DNA from: Polaromonas sp.
GTDB lineage: Bacteria; Pseudomonadota; Gammaproteobacteria; Burkholderiales; Burkholderiaceae_C
Assembly: GCF_010365105.1 (NCBI RefSeq)
Contig: NZ_JAAFGZ010000016.1
Coordinates: 1 to 64,000 of the forward strand
Direction of reading: 5' to 3'
Length of the DNA stretch: 64,000 nucleotides
How positions within the stretch are numbered: the stretch's first letter is position 1; each line of letters opens with the position of its first letter. The position numbers and the translations under genes were made by a program. Under the pieces are notes generated by a model. It was not told where the DNA came from and searched no databases. It saw only the letters and a program-made list of their open reading frames with translations. Positions 36,221 through 47,061 of the stretch are shown here, piece by piece.

Positions 36221-36634
36221 ATGAAAAGCCTGTTTCACCTTGCCTTCAATGTCACCGACCTGGACGAGGCACGCCGCTTTTATGGTGGTGTGCTGGGCTG
36301 CGCGGAGGGCCGCGCCACCGCCACCTGGGTCGATTTTGACTTCTTCGGCCACCAGTTGTCGCTGCACCTGGGCACGCCGTTCAACACCGCGCGCACCGGC
36401 CATGTCGGCGAGCATCTGGTGCCCATGCCGCACTTCGGCGTGGTGCTGGCCCTGACCGACTGGCAGGCGCTGGCCGGGCGCCTGCAGGCGGCAAAGACGA
36501 CGTTCTTGCTGGCGCCGCAGGTGCGCTTTGAAGGCCAGCCGGGCGAGCAGTGGACGATGTTTTTTTACGATCCGTGCGGCAATCCGATCGAGGTCAAGGG
36601 CTTGCGGTCGCTGGACACGCTTTACGCAGCGTGA
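36221..36634 (+). CDS. VOC-family (glyoxalase/dioxygenase fold) protein
   Basis: A 137-aa protein of the vicinal oxygen chelate fold. The two beta-alpha-beta-beta-beta modules are visible: HLAFNVTDLDEARRFYGGVLGC at the start and FFYDPCGNPIEVKGL at the end, with candidate metal ligands His6, a His in the middle (PMPHFGVVL) and the late Glu of IEVK. Substrate unknown. It converges with the FAH-type gene after 42 bp. Confidence 0.88.
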   Translation: MKSLFHLAFNVTDLDEARRFYGGVLGCAEGRATATWVDFDFFGHQLSLHLGTPFNTARTGHVGEHLVPMPHFGVVLALTDWQALAGRLQAAKTTFLLAPQVRFEGQPGEQWTMFFYDPCGNPIEVKGLRSLDTLYAA

Positions 36635-36676
36635 CGCGCCCGCCGGCTTGCAGTGCGTATTCCGGCTCGCAGCGCA

Positions 36677-37633
36677 TCAGGCTGGCGGCGTGATTTCCTG
36701 CTCGATCGCGCCGAACAGCGACTGCCCGTTTTTGCCCTTGATCTCGATGCGCAGGGTGTCGCCGAACTGCATGAAACGGGTTTTTGGCTTGCCGGTGTCG
36801 GCCGTCTCGACTGCGCGCTTTTCGGCAATGCAGCTGTAGCCGTGGCTCCAGTCCGGGTGGCTGACCGGGCCGGCGCCGACGATGCTGCCGGCGCTCACCG
36901 GCCGCGTTTTGCACAGGTGCGCCAGCAGCTGGCCAAAGTGAAAGGTCATGCCCGCGCCAGCATCGCAAAGGCCGACCTTGCGGCCATTCCAGGTGGTTTG
37001 AAGGCTCAGTCCGAGCCGCCCCTGGCGCCAGGCGTCGCCGGCTTCGTCAGGCGTGACGGCCACCGGTCCGAAGGCCGTCACGGGCCGGCCCTGCAGCGCG
37101 CCCAGGCTGCGCAGGCAGACGTCGCTGGCCAGCATCAGCAGGCGAATGCCGTCCAGTGCGCGCTCGGGGCTGGCGCCCATCGGCACGTCGCCAGTGATGA
37201 CGGCCAGCTGTACTTCAAAGTCGATGCCGCACGCTTCGCTGGCCACCACCACGTCATCGCGCGCACCGATGAAGCCGTCGCTGCCGCCCTGGCGCAGCAG
37301 CGGCTCGGCATACAGGCCCGGGGGCAGCGCGGCCGCCGGAATGCTGCCCAGGCGTTCGACATGGCTGGCGTAGGCCGGGCCGCTGACCCACTGGTAGGCG
37401 CGTGGCAGCGGCGCCATGCAGCGTAGCGGATCAAACGGAAAAGCATGCCGCGCCTTGCCGCTGTTCAGCAGTTCATACAGGTCGTGCAGCTGCGGCGCCA
37501 TGAAGCGCCAGTCGTCCAGCACCTGCTGGACCCGGCTGGCGATGCCGGTCGCATAATGGGCGGTTGACAGGTCGCGCGACACCACGACCAGCTGGCCGTC
37601 GCGCGATGCGTCCTTGTAGGTAGCGAGTTTCAT
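36677..37633 (-). CDS. Fumarylacetoacetate hydrolase-family protein
   Basis: A 318-aa metal-dependent hydrolase of the FAH superfamily. The conserved region runs from LPRAYQWVSGPAYASHVE to the metal-binding IDFEVQLAVITGDVP (E-x-E-like acidic cluster shared with ASEACGIDFE) and GSIVGAGPVSHPDWSHGYSCIAEKR. Such proteins with an N-terminal MKLATYKDASRDGQL start are often annotated fumarylacetoacetate hydrolase or 2-keto-4-pentenoate hydratase; no tyrosine-degradation genes are adjacent, so the substrate is open. The ATG at 37633 matches the family start; the upstream frame would overlap the divergent DUF3108 gene. Confidence 0.87.
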   Translation of the reverse strand: MKLATYKDASRDGQLVVVSRDLSTAHYATGIASRVQQVLDDWRFMAPQLHDLYELLNSGKARHAFPFDPLRCMAPLPRAYQWVSGPAYASHVERLGSIPAAALPPGLYAEPLLRQGGSDGFIGARDDVVVASEACGIDFEVQLAVITGDVPMGASPERALDGIRLLMLASDVCLRSLGALQGRPVTAFGPVAVTPDEAGDAWRQGRLGLSLQTTWNGRKVGLCDAGAGMTFHFGQLLAHLCKTRPVSAGSIVGAGPVSHPDWSHGYSCIAEKRAVETADTGKPKTRFMQFGDTLRIEIKGKNGQSLFGAIEQEITPPA

Positions 37634-37647
37634 GATTTCCAGAATAG

Positions 37648-38877
37648 ATGAATGGCCGGGCGATGCGTCCTGACAGGCTGACTTCCGACACCCCGGCAAC
37701 AAGCCAGATTGTGCCGCGCCGCGCCGCACCGTCCTGGCGTACCCTGGGCCTGCTGGCGGCGGGGGTGCTGGCCGTGCATGCGCTGGTGCTGCAAACCCGG
37801 CCGGCCCGCTTCGGCCCGTCGCAAGCGCCGCCATCCCACAGCGTGGCGGTGTTGACCACCCGCAGCATTACGCTGCCGCCGGTGACCGTCAGTCCGCCGC
37901 CGGCCGAAGCCACCCCTCCCGCGCCAGCCACGCCGCAACCCGTCGCCAAGCCTTCCAAAAAACCTGTTTTCAAGCAAAAAGTGCCTGTTGCGCAGGTCCA
38001 GCTTGCGCTACCAGCTATTGATTCAATAGCACCTTCTGGCCCGCCGCCGGGCAGCGTTGATGAAGCGCCCGTTCTGCAAGAGGCGGACAGCGCCGCGCCA
38101 GCCACGGCCTTGCCGGAGGCCGCACCCGCACCCGAAGTTTCCGCCAGCAGTGCCACGGCGGCCGCACCGACGCCGCCCGCCAGCGACGCGGCAGCGGCTT
38201 CACCGCCGGCGCCAGCCACCCAGACGCCGGTCACCGCCATGGCGCTTGCGGCCAGCGCCCGGCTGGATTACCGCATGACCGGCAGCGCCAAGGGCCTGAC
38301 CTACCATGCCCAAGGCGAACTGCTGTGGGAAAACGCCGGCGGCAGCTACAACGCGCGCATGACCGTCAAGGCGCTGTTCATCGGCTCTCGCACCATGAGC
38401 AGCACCGGCCAGGTCGGCGCCCAGGGGCTGGCGCCCACGCGCTTTTCCGACAAGTCGCGCGCCGAGGTGGCGGCCCATTTCGAGCCCGACAAGGGCCAGA
38501 TCAGCTTCAGCGCCAACACGCCCACGGCGCCTTGGGTCCAGGGCGCACAGGACCGGGTCAGCGTGTTTTTGCAGCTCGGCGGCATGCTGGCGGGCAACCC
38601 GTCGGGTTTTCCGGCCGGCTCGACCATTTCAACCCTCACCGTCGGTCCGCGCGCTGCGGACAACTGGACCTTTGTGGTCGAAGGCCCGGAATTGCTCGCC
38701 TTGCCTTTCGGCGAAACGGCGACCATCAAGCTGTCGCGCCAGCCCCGCCGCGACTACGACCAGAAGGTTGAAATCTGGTTTGCCCCGGCGCTGGACTATC
38801 TGCCGGTGCGCAGCAGGATCACCCAGGCGAATGGCGATTTTGTCGATCAGCAACTGAGCGATCTGACGCGTCCCTGA
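37648..38877 (+). CDS. DUF3108-family exported or membrane-anchored protein
   Basis: A 409-aa protein of unknown function. One N-terminal hydrophobic segment (about residues 30-48, LGLLAAGVLAVHALVLQ) anchors or exports it. Residues ~60-200 are a Pro/Ala-rich linker, and the C-terminal ~200 residues (SARLDYRMTGSAKGLTYHAQGELLWENAGGSY to RSRITQANGDFVDQQLSDL) match DUF3108, a beta-rich domain found in many Betaproteobacteria. It is divergent from the FAH-type gene with only 14 bp between starts. A perfect GCTAT-N7-ATAGC dyad is embedded in the linker-coding DNA at 38014-38030 and is translated as part of PAIDSIAPS. Confidence 0.82.
   Translation: MNGRAMRPDRLTSDTPATSQIVPRRAAPSWRTLGLLAAGVLAVHALVLQTRPARFGPSQAPPSHSVAVLTTRSITLPPVTVSPPPAEATPPAPATPQPVAKPSKKPVFKQKVPVAQVQLALPAIDSIAPSGPPPGSVDEAPVLQEADSAAPATALPEAAPAPEVSASSATAAAPTPPASDAAAASPPAPATQTPVTAMALAASARLDYRMTGSAKGLTYHAQGELLWENAGGSYNARMTVKALFIGSRTMSSTGQVGAQGLAPTRFSDKSRAEVAAHFEPDKGQISFSANTPTAPWVQGAQDRVSVFLQLGGMLAGNPSGFPAGSTISTLTVGPRAADNWTFVVEGPELLALPFGETATIKLSRQPRRDYDQKVEIWFAPALDYLPVRSRITQANGDFVDQQLSDLTRP
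38014..38030. repeat. GCTAT-N7-ATAGC dyad inside the DUF3108 gene
   Basis: Perfect arms around TGATTCA (symmetry extends to GCTATTG / CAATAGC). It sits in the low-complexity linker part of the gene, where an insertion would be tolerated. Confidence 0.8.
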
Positions 38878-38957
38878 GCCGTCCATGACGGCTTTGCCCG
38901 CCCAGGCCCCCTTGAAGTTGCGGCAATCGTGGCCATCTGCGGCTAAAGGATATTTCC

Positions 38958-39239
38958 ATGCAACTGCTTTACGACTCTGAATCATTCGTGGTGGTGCAGA
39001 TCCACGCGAATGCGCCCGAAGACTCGGCACCCCGGCCGGCCGCGCCCCAACTGGCCCGGCACGGCTATGAAATCGTGGACAAGCGCTCGGGCAAGCAGGT
39101 TTACCTTGACGGCTCCTGGGCAGAAATGTTCCAGCAGCGTCTGAGCGGCTGGGAAAAGCACACGCCCACCCAGGAAGAGGTCGAGGACACGCTCGAAGGC
39201 TACAGCGGCCTGGCGAACACGCCGGTTTCGTTGCACTGA
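38958..39239 (+). CDS. DUF3567-family protein
   Basis: A 93-aa cytoplasmic protein conserved in Burkholderiales. The family pattern is clear: start MQLLYDSESFVVVQIH, central GYEIVDKRSGKQVYLDGSWAEMFQQ and end PTQEEVEDTLEGYSGLANTPVSLH. Function unknown. AAAGGA lies before the ATG. Compared with relatives it is normal in length. Confidence 0.88.
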   Translation: MQLLYDSESFVVVQIHANAPEDSAPRPAAPQLARHGYEIVDKRSGKQVYLDGSWAEMFQQRLSGWEKHTPTQEEVEDTLEGYSGLANTPVSLH

Positions 39240-39351
39240 CCATCTGGCCGGTCTCTCCGACGGCAGCGCTTGGCCGCACCGGCCTCCGGCAAAAAGCCCG
39301 CAAGCTGCCAGGCGCAACGCAGCAGGCCGGCGAAGGCTTTAGTATTCGGCC

Positions 39352-40230
39352 ATGTTGTTTACTTCCCGATCTTTTTTACCCTGCCGTTTCGCCTTGCTTC
39401 TGGCGGCCTCCTCCGCATTGATGGCAGCGGGCTGTGCCGGCCGACCCGAACTGCCCATCCTTGAACAGACCGGCAGCCGCACGGCTGCCCGGACAGCGAC
39501 CCGGCTGGAGGCATTGCTGCCTGCCGATGTGCTGCTGGTCGGCGAGCAGCATGATGCGCCGGAGCACCATGAACTGGAGCAGCAGATCGTCTCCAGCCTG
39601 GCGAGCCGGGGTCTGCTGGCTGCCGTGGCGCTGGAAATGGCCGAGGTCGGTGTCAGCACGGCGCAGCTCAAACCCAGTTCGACCGAAGATCAGGCGCGCA
39701 GGGCACTGAAATGGGACGACAAGTCCTGGCCATGGGCCGACTACGGGCCTGCGGTGATGACCGCCGTGCGCGCTGGTGTGCCGGTGCTGGGCGCCAACCT
39801 GCCGCGCGACCAGATGCCTGCCAGCATGAACGACAGCAAGCTTGATGCGCAGCTGCCCGGCCCGGCCCTGAAAGCGCAGCAGCAGGGCATCCGCATCGGC
39901 CACTGCAACTTGCTGCCCGAAAGCCAGATCACACCCATGACGCGCATCCAGATCGCCAAGGACATCACCATGGCCGACACGGTTCACCAGTTGCTGCTGC
40001 CAGGAAAAACGGTGGTGCTGCTGACCGGCAACGGCCATGCCGACCGTACCCTGGGGGTGCCGCAGCACCTGCGGGCCGACGTCAAGGCCAAATCCCTGCA
40101 GCTACGCGCTGGCGATGGCGATGCCACCGACAGACCCGATGCTTTTGACGGCATCTGGCCGACACCCGCCCTGCCCGAAACCGACTACTGCGCCGAACTG
40201 AAGGCGCAGTGGCCTGCAGCCGGCAAGTAG
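39352..40230 (+). CDS. ChaN-family lipoprotein
   Basis: A 292-aa predicted lipoprotein. The lipobox is LMAAGC near residue 28, after a hydrophobic signal sequence. The rest fits the ChaN/DUF399 fold: ADVLLVGEQHDAPEHHELEQQIV near residue 60, a central ANLPRDQM segment, and VVLLTGNGHADRTLGVPQHL near the C-terminus. The GEQHD and GNGHA motifs are shared with the TIKI/ChaN/EreA-like superfamily, members of which bind haem or act as hydrolases. A link to iron uptake is possible; no iron-transport genes are adjacent. Confidence 0.87.
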   Translation: MLFTSRSFLPCRFALLLAASSALMAAGCAGRPELPILEQTGSRTAARTATRLEALLPADVLLVGEQHDAPEHHELEQQIVSSLASRGLLAAVALEMAEVGVSTAQLKPSSTEDQARRALKWDDKSWPWADYGPAVMTAVRAGVPVLGANLPRDQMPASMNDSKLDAQLPGPALKAQQQGIRIGHCNLLPESQITPMTRIQIAKDITMADTVHQLLLPGKTVVLLTGNGHADRTLGVPQHLRADVKAKSLQLRAGDGDATDRPDAFDGIWPTPALPETDYCAELKAQWPAAGK

Positions 40231-40273
40231 CCCGGCGCAATCCCCCGGGCACCCCCAGGGCGATCGTTGCCCC

Positions 40274-41275
40274 TCAGGGCCGCAAGACGATCTTGGCCGA
40301 TGCAGAGCGGCCTTCGTCCAGGTCCTGAAAGGTGCGTTGCCCCTGCGCCATCGGCCGCTCCTCAACCCAGGCCAGGTCGCCGAACACGCCCGCATGCAGG
40401 GCGGCCACGGTGGCGCGCAGGTCGGCGGTGGTGTAGGTGTAGGTGCCCAGCAGCGTGATTTCGGACAACGTCAGCTTGCGCATGTCGATTTCGCTGGCCC
40501 AGTCCTGCAGTCCCACATGCATGATCACGCCGCCGGGCCGGATGGCGACAAAGGCCTGCTGGCGCGTCACCTTGGCGCCCACGGCATCAAACACATAGTC
40601 GTACTGGTTTTCAGCGGGTGCCTGTTCGCGCGGATCCAGGGTTTCGCAGCCCACATGGGCCTGCACGGCCTCACGCCGCAGGGGGTTGGGCTCGCTCAGG
40701 GTGAGCCGGACCACGCCCAGGTGCTTCAGCAGCAAGGCGGCCAGCATGCCGATGGCGCCGCCGCCAATCACCAGCACGCGGCATTCGTGGACCGGACGCG
40801 GCAGCACGCGCAGCGACAGGTTGACGGCGTGCCAGGCCGTGGCCGCCGGTTCGGTCAGCGCCGCCGCCACATCCGGCATGTCCTGCGGCATGGCGATCAG
40901 GGATGCGGCTGGAATGCTCATGAACTCGGCATAGGCGCCGGGCCGGGTCATCCCGACCATGGTGCGGTCAGAACACAGGTTGTTGCGGCCCTGCACGCAG
41001 TAGTCGCAGACGCCACAGGTGATCAGCGGGTTGCCGGTAAAACGCGTGCCTGGCTCAAAACCACGGGCAGCCGATTCCACCACCGTGCCGACAAACTCGT
41101 GCCCGAGAACCAGCCCCGGCTTGCGCCGTGGATCGTGGCCGTGCCAGGCGTGCATGTCGGAGCCGCAGATACCGACGGCGTCGATTTTGAGCACCACTTC
41201 GCCATCGGCCAGTTCAGGCCGGGGGCGCTCCTGCATTTGCAGTTCGTTGGGTTGGGTGTAGACAAGGGCTTTCAT
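40274..41275 (-). CDS. Zinc-dependent alcohol dehydrogenase
   Basis: A 333-aa medium-chain dehydrogenase. The catalytic zinc ligands appear as Cys in GICGSDMHAWHG and the HE pair of LGHEFVGTV; the structural zinc site is CGVCDYCVQGRNNLC. The cofactor site is VIGGGAIGML. It is the last gene of the putative sulfonate operon, 22 bp after an SDR gene. With the SDR and the HpsN-like enzyme it may form the set of DHPS 2- and 3-dehydrogenases known as HpsO, HpsP and HpsN; which of the two partners corresponds to HpsO or HpsP I cannot say. Confidence 0.88.
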   Translation of the reverse strand: MKALVYTQPNELQMQERPRPELADGEVVLKIDAVGICGSDMHAWHGHDPRRKPGLVLGHEFVGTVVESAARGFEPGTRFTGNPLITCGVCDYCVQGRNNLCSDRTMVGMTRPGAYAEFMSIPAASLIAMPQDMPDVAAALTEPAATAWHAVNLSLRVLPRPVHECRVLVIGGGAIGMLAALLLKHLGVVRLTLSEPNPLRREAVQAHVGCETLDPREQAPAENQYDYVFDAVGAKVTRQQAFVAIRPGGVIMHVGLQDWASEIDMRKLTLSEITLLGTYTYTTADLRATVAALHAGVFGDLAWVEERPMAQGQRTFQDLDEGRSASAKIVLRP

Positions 41276-41297
41276 CAGATGGGTCCTTTTTCAGTTT

Positions 41298-42053
41298 TCA
41301 ACGCGCGGTGAAGCCGCCATCGACCATCAGCGTCTGCCCGGTGATGTAGGCGCTCGCGTTGCTCGCCAGAAACACGGTCGCACCGTGGAGGTCTGCAAGT
41401 TCGCCATTGCGTCCAATGCAGGTCTGTTCGGCATGGCGTTGTGCAAGTTCGGGGTTGTCGAAAACAGCCGCCGTCAGCGCGGTCGGGAAAAACCCCGGAC
41501 CGATTGCATTGCAGGTGATGCCGAAGCGCGACCATTCCTGCGCGATCGCACGCGTGAGTTGCACGATGCCCCCCTTGCCGGCGCCATAGGGGGCGCTGTT
41601 GGCGAAGGCGCGCGTGCTTTGCAGGGAAGCGATGTTCAGGATCCGGCCCCAGCCGCGCGAGCGCATGCCTGGTGCCACTGCCTGGGTCAGGAAAAATGGG
41701 GCGCCCAGGTGCAGATTCAGTTGCGTCTGCCATGCCTCGGGCGTCACCTCCCCAAAGGGTTGGCGCAAGTTGACACCGGCCGCATTGACAAGGATGTCGA
41801 CGCCTCCAAGCTTCTGCTGGGCCTGGGCCGCCACGACTCCAAGCCCCGGCAGCGCTGTCAGGTCGGCCACCAGCATGTCTGCGGCAACCCCGGCGCTTTG
41901 GAGCCTCTCGACAGCGGCCTGCAACTCGGCCTGACGCCGCGCAAGCAGCAGCACCTTCGCGCCGGCGCGTCCCAGTGCCAGCGCCATGGCCTCGCCGATG
42001 CCGGAGTTGCCCCCAGTCACCAGCGCGCGTCGTCCGCTCAGGTCGAACATCAT
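41298..42053 (-). CDS. Short-chain dehydrogenase/reductase
   Basis: A 251-aa classical SDR. Cofactor motif [13 protein letters not shown] near residue 13, NAAGVN (NNAG type), catalytic Ser in LNIASLQST and YxxxK in PYGAGKGG, followed by [16 protein letters not shown]. Two adjacent ATG codons (42053, 42050) can serve as start. It lies 11 bp after the hpsN-like gene and before the zinc dehydrogenase, so it most likely oxidises or reduces the C2 hydroxyl of the same substrate. Closest naming by fold would be 3-oxoacyl-ACP reductase-like or gluconate 5-dehydrogenase-like. Confidence 0.88.
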   Translation of the reverse strand: MMFDLSGRRALVTGGNSGIGEAMALALGRAGAKVLLLARRQAELQAAVERLQSAGVAADMLVADLTALPGLGVVAAQAQQKLGGVDILVNAAGVNLRQPFGEVTPEAWQTQLNLHLGAPFFLTQAVAPGMRSRGWGRILNIASLQSTRAFANSAPYGAGKGGIVQLTRAIAQEWSRFGITCNAIGPGFFPTALTAAVFDNPELAQRHAEQTCIGRNGELADLHGATVFLASNASAYITGQTLMVDGGFTAR

Positions 42054-42064
42054 GGCCCGCGCGA

Positions 42065-43495
<1,431 letters not shown>

Positions 43496-44554
43496 TCAGT
43501 CCTTGCGGTTGGCAAACTCACGCAGTTTCGGATCGGCCGCAACACGCTTCATGTAGGCGTCGGTGAGGTAGTCCGCCGACGCCGGCGTTTTTTGAATCGC
43601 ACCCGAGCCGCGCATGAACGTTGCGATCTGTTCGAACCACTTGTCTGCGTCGGAAGCGCCCTTGCTGCGGTCCATGTGCGCCAGTTGCTGTTCAAGATCG
43701 AAGGTCGGGCGCTTGGCAAATTCCTTCTTCTGCGCGGATTCGGAGATGTTGACCCCGCCCTCTTTGTAGAACTTGCTCATCAACGCGAGCGCTTCTGGCC
43801 TGTGCGCGCTCATCCAGGACCAGGTACGCAGGTAGATCGCGAGGAACTTGGCAACGTTCTCGGGGTTCTCCTTCGCGTATTCCTCGCGCACGATCAATGC
43901 GCCCGGCACCACGGCGCCACCGTCCTTGCCCGAACAGAGCTGAACGGCGCCGATTTTTTCTTCGACCGAATAATTGTTGGGCGCCCACAGCCCGGCCAGA
44001 TCGGCGCCGCCGGATGACAGCGCGGAGATGATCTCGCCTTGCCCCATGTTCTTGATGCTCACGTCCGATTTCTTGAGGCCCCACTTCTTCAGGCAGGACT
44101 GCACCGCGTAGTCGCCGGTGGAGTTGCTGGTCAGGAGGATGGTCTGGCCCTTGATCGAGGCCGGGTCCTTGACGAACTTTTCGGCCGCGGACTTGCTTGC
44201 CATCAACACATTCGCATCCGATTCGTCGTTGGAGATGCCGATGGTCATCACGCCGAAGCGTACATGGCCGAGCACCGCGGGCACCGAGCCGGTTCCGCCC
44301 ACATCCCACGACTTGGCTGCCGCGGCCGCCATTTGCGGCACGCCAGCGGGAAAGATGCTGAACTCCGGTTTGAGGCCCAGTTCGGCCCACCAGCCCTTCT
44401 CGGTTGCCACGTAAAAGGGCAAAGCCCAATACAGCGCTGGCTGGTAGCTGACCTTGATCTCCTGCAGCGGCGCTTGTGCCTGTGCGCCAAGTGTCGCGCT
44501 CGCGAGAACGGTTGCAAGTGCAGCGTGCACGATTGTGTTGCGGAATCTGTTCAT
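43496..44554 (-). CDS. ABC transporter periplasmic binding protein (TauA/SsuA type)
   Basis: A 352-aa binding protein with a 27-residue signal peptide ending AQAQA. The mature part has the NMT1/TauA layout: IKVSYQPALYWALPFYVATEKGWW, the ligand-loop region VGGTGSVPAVLG, and TILLTSNSTGDYAVQSCLKKWGL. It delivers ligand to the permease and ATPase encoded directly upstream in the operon. The family binds taurine, aliphatic sulfonates, nitrate and thiamin precursors, so a small anionic sulfonate is plausible here. It is 40 bp after the ATPase gene and 117 bp before hpsN. Confidence 0.88.
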   Translation of the reverse strand: MNRFRNTIVHAALATVLASATLGAQAQAPLQEIKVSYQPALYWALPFYVATEKGWWAELGLKPEFSIFPAGVPQMAAAAAKSWDVGGTGSVPAVLGHVRFGVMTIGISNDESDANVLMASKSAAEKFVKDPASIKGQTILLTSNSTGDYAVQSCLKKWGLKKSDVSIKNMGQGEIISALSSGGADLAGLWAPNNYSVEEKIGAVQLCSGKDGGAVVPGALIVREEYAKENPENVAKFLAIYLRTWSWMSAHRPEALALMSKFYKEGGVNISESAQKKEFAKRPTFDLEQQLAHMDRSKGASDADKWFEQIATFMRGSGAIQKTPASADYLTDAYMKRVAADPKLREFANRKD

Positions 44555-44594
44555 GTTGTCTCCAGGGTTGGTTTAGCGAACGGTGAGTGGGTGA

Positions 44595-45392
44595 TCAATG
44601 CAGGTCTTTCCCCTGCTGCTCGCGCAACAGCTTCCAGATGTGGGTGCGCATATGCACGAACGAGGCCTGGTCCATCACGTCCTCGATGCTTGGCAATGCG
44701 TCCCAGTTTTCGGCTTCGCGCACGGTTTTCACATCGACGATTTCTCGGATGGTTCCGGGGCGGCTCGACATCACGACCACGCGGTCGGCCAGATAGACCG
44801 CCTCTTCGACCGCGTGCGTGATGAACAGAACCGTGCGCGGGTGCTTTCGCGCCAGCCGCACCAGTTCTTCCTGCATCACCACGCGGGTCTGGGCATCGAG
44901 CGCGCCGAACGGCTCGTCCATCAACAGCACCTTGGGATCGAGCACATAAGCGCGGGCGATTGCGACGCGCTGCTGCATGCCGCCCGAGAGCTGGTGCGGA
45001 AAGGCCTTTTCGTATCCTTTGAGCCCCATCAATTCGATGTACTGCTCGATCCGCTTTTTGCGTTCATCGGCCGGAACAGACAAGGAATGCAGGCCGAATT
45101 CGATGTTGTCCCAGACAGTCTTCCACGGGAACAGCGCGAACTGCTGGAACACCACCGCCCGATCGGGCCCGGGGCGCGTGACTTCGATGCCATCGACCTT
45201 GACGTTGCCGCTGGTCGGATGCTCAAGGCCGGCCGCCATGCGCATGCAGGTGGTCTTGCCGCAGCCCGACGGACCGACGATCGCGACGAATTCGCGGTCG
45301 GCCACTTCGAGGTTGATTCCCTGCAACGCGATGAACGCGTTGCCGCCCTGATGGAAAGTTCTCTGCACGTTCGAAAATTCGATGTTGGCCAT
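44595..45392 (-). CDS. ABC transporter ATP-binding protein (TauB/SsuB type)
   Basis: A 265-aa ATPase of a nitrate/sulfonate/taurine-type importer. Walker A GPSGCGKTTCMR, Q-loop VFQQFALFPWKTV, signature LSGGMQQRVAIARAY, Walker B VLLMDEPFGALD and the switch His in VLFITHAVEEAVYLADRV are all intact. It drives two permeases encoded upstream in the same operon and is followed by the binding protein gene. Confidence 0.93.
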   Translation of the reverse strand: MANIEFSNVQRTFHQGGNAFIALQGINLEVADREFVAIVGPSGCGKTTCMRMAAGLEHPTSGNVKVDGIEVTRPGPDRAVVFQQFALFPWKTVWDNIEFGLHSLSVPADERKKRIEQYIELMGLKGYEKAFPHQLSGGMQQRVAIARAYVLDPKVLLMDEPFGALDAQTRVVMQEELVRLARKHPRTVLFITHAVEEAVYLADRVVVMSSRPGTIREIVDVKTVREAENWDALPSIEDVMDQASFVHMRTHIWKLLREQQGKDLH

Positions 45393-45423
45393 GTTTACCT
45401 CTTGATGTGTGTTTGACCGGCGT

Positions 45424-46206
45424 TCAAAGCCCGCGCCGTGTTTCGATCGCCTGCTCCAGCCTGCGCAGCAGCACGTCGATGACGAGGCCGACGATACCGA
45501 TCGCGATCATTCCGCTCATCACAGTAGCGGTCGAAAGACTGGCCTGGCCCTTGACCAGCATGTAGCCGACGCCGCTGGACGCAACGATGAGTTCGGCGCC
45601 GACCAGCGACTGCCAGCCCAGTCCGGCCGAAACGCGCAGCCCGGAAACGATTGACGGCACGGCCGCTGGCAGCAGCACCTGCGTGATGCCGCGCCATGGC
45701 CCGGCGCCGAGCATGTTGGAGGCTTCGATGTACTTTTTGTCGACGTGCTTCGCGCCGCGATAGGTGTTGATCAGAACCGGCGGAAATGCGCCCATGAAAA
45801 TGATCAGCATCGGCCCGCCGATGCCCGTGCCAAACCAGAGCGCCGCGAACGGTACCCAGGCAATCGGCGCGACGAAGCGTACCGCTTCGAACACCGGCGT
45901 GACGATCCGGTCGACACTGCGGAACCAGGCCATCAGCAAGCCCAGCGGAATGCCGACGCACACCGCCAGACCATAGCCCAACGCAAAACGCTGCAGGCTG
46001 GACAGCAAATGCATTTGCAGCGTGTAGCCGGCGAACGGTTCATGCATCAGCTGCACCAGCCGCTCGAGCACCTGCAGCGGACCCGGCAGAAACATGCGCG
46101 GAACCAGGCCGGACTGCGCCGCCACGACCCAAAACGCGAGAAATCCCAGTGCTCCTGCGGCGCTCAGCGTCCAGAAGCGGGCCGGTGTCAGTTTCGGTTG
46201 CAGCAT
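45424..46206 (-). CDS. ABC transporter permease (TauC/SsuC type), second
   Basis: A 260-aa inner-membrane permease with about six helices and the EAA coupling loop (EASNMLGAGPWRGITQVLLPAAVPSIVSGLR). The ATG at 46206 is preferred: it has GGAGGG seven bases upstream and overlaps the stop of the preceding permease by one base (TGATG). A GTG five codons upstream would swallow that ribosome binding site. Together with the preceding permease it forms a probable heterodimer, whereas TauC and SsuC normally act as homodimers. Confidence 0.9.
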   Translation of the reverse strand: MLQPKLTPARFWTLSAAGALGFLAFWVVAAQSGLVPRMFLPGPLQVLERLVQLMHEPFAGYTLQMHLLSSLQRFALGYGLAVCVGIPLGLLMAWFRSVDRIVTPVFEAVRFVAPIAWVPFAALWFGTGIGGPMLIIFMGAFPPVLINTYRGAKHVDKKYIEASNMLGAGPWRGITQVLLPAAVPSIVSGLRVSAGLGWQSLVGAELIVASSGVGYMLVKGQASLSTATVMSGMIAIGIVGLVIDVLLRRLEQAIETRRGL

Positions 46207-47057
46207 CAACGTGCCCTCCACGGCATGACCCGCGCTTCAATCCACCCGAGGCCGAGCGTCATCACCCAGCCGAAGAGTGCGACGCTGATCATGCCGACCA
46301 GAATCATCGGCGGATAAATATCCTGTGAGGCCTGGTTCAGGATCTGCCCCAGTCCTGCAATCGCACCGATCAGCTCGGCCGCGACAAGGGTGGTCCATGA
46401 GGCTTGCAACGACAGCCTCAGGCCGGTGAAGATGCTCGGCAACGCACCCGGAATCAACACCTGCGTCCAGTAGCGCCAGCCGCGGATGTCGAGCATCGCG
46501 CTGGCCTCGAACAGCGGCTTGTCGATCTGCCGCACCCCGCTGAAACTGTTGATCACGGACGGCACGAAGGCTGCGGCGAAGATCACCATTATCTTGGCCG
46601 CATCGCCCAGTCCCAGCCAGACGATCGCCAGCGGAATCCAGGCCAGCGGCGGGATTGGCCGCAAGAACAGAAAGGCCGGGTTCACCAGCGCCTCGATTGT
46701 TCGGCTGGCGCCCATCGCCAGTCCCAGCGCAACCCCCAGCGTCGATGCGACAAGAAAGCCGATGGTCACGAGCGCCACGCTGCGCACCACGTGTTGATAC
46801 CACAGCGCACTTGCGTAGCCTTCCCACAGGATTTGCTGCCAGGCGGCCCAGGTCTCGGACGGCCCCGGGAACCGGATTGGTGAAATGAGACCGCTGCCTT
46901 CAGTCAGTGCCCACCACGCCAGCAGGGCAATTCCCAGCGCCGCCAGCGCGCGCCAGAGCGGGCGGCGCCATCCGGACATTCGGGAGGCGGTTGAAGTTCC
47001 CCTCGCGGTTGCGGCGGGCAGCGCAGTGTCGGTGGTAGTCACTTGAGCGGTCTCCAT
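46206..47057 (-). CDS. ABC transporter permease (TauC/SsuC type), first
   Basis: A permease of up to 283 aa with six predicted helices and the coupling loop EASAMLDIRGWRYWTQVLIPGALPSIFTGLR. It is the first gene of the putative sulfonate operon. The start is ambiguous: the ATG at 47057 lies only 4 bp from a LacI-type palindrome and has no ribosome binding site; a GTG at 47042 has GGAG eight bases upstream and may be the true start, losing only five residues. Confidence 0.88.
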   Translation of the reverse strand: METAQVTTTDTALPAATARGTSTASRMSGWRRPLWRALAALGIALLAWWALTEGSGLISPIRFPGPSETWAAWQQILWEGYASALWYQHVVRSVALVTIGFLVASTLGVALGLAMGASRTIEALVNPAFLFLRPIPPLAWIPLAIVWLGLGDAAKIMVIFAAAFVPSVINSFSGVRQIDKPLFEASAMLDIRGWRYWTQVLIPGALPSIFTGLRLSLQASWTTLVAAELIGAIAGLGQILNQASQDIYPPMILVGMISVALFGWVMTLGLGWIEARVMPWRAR

Positions 47058-47061
47058 TTTT

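Noticed and set aside
34973-36433. Longer phaM reading frame starting inside the VOC gene
   Set aside because: The extension has no PhaM similarity and overlaps a real gene; AGGAGA supports 35893.
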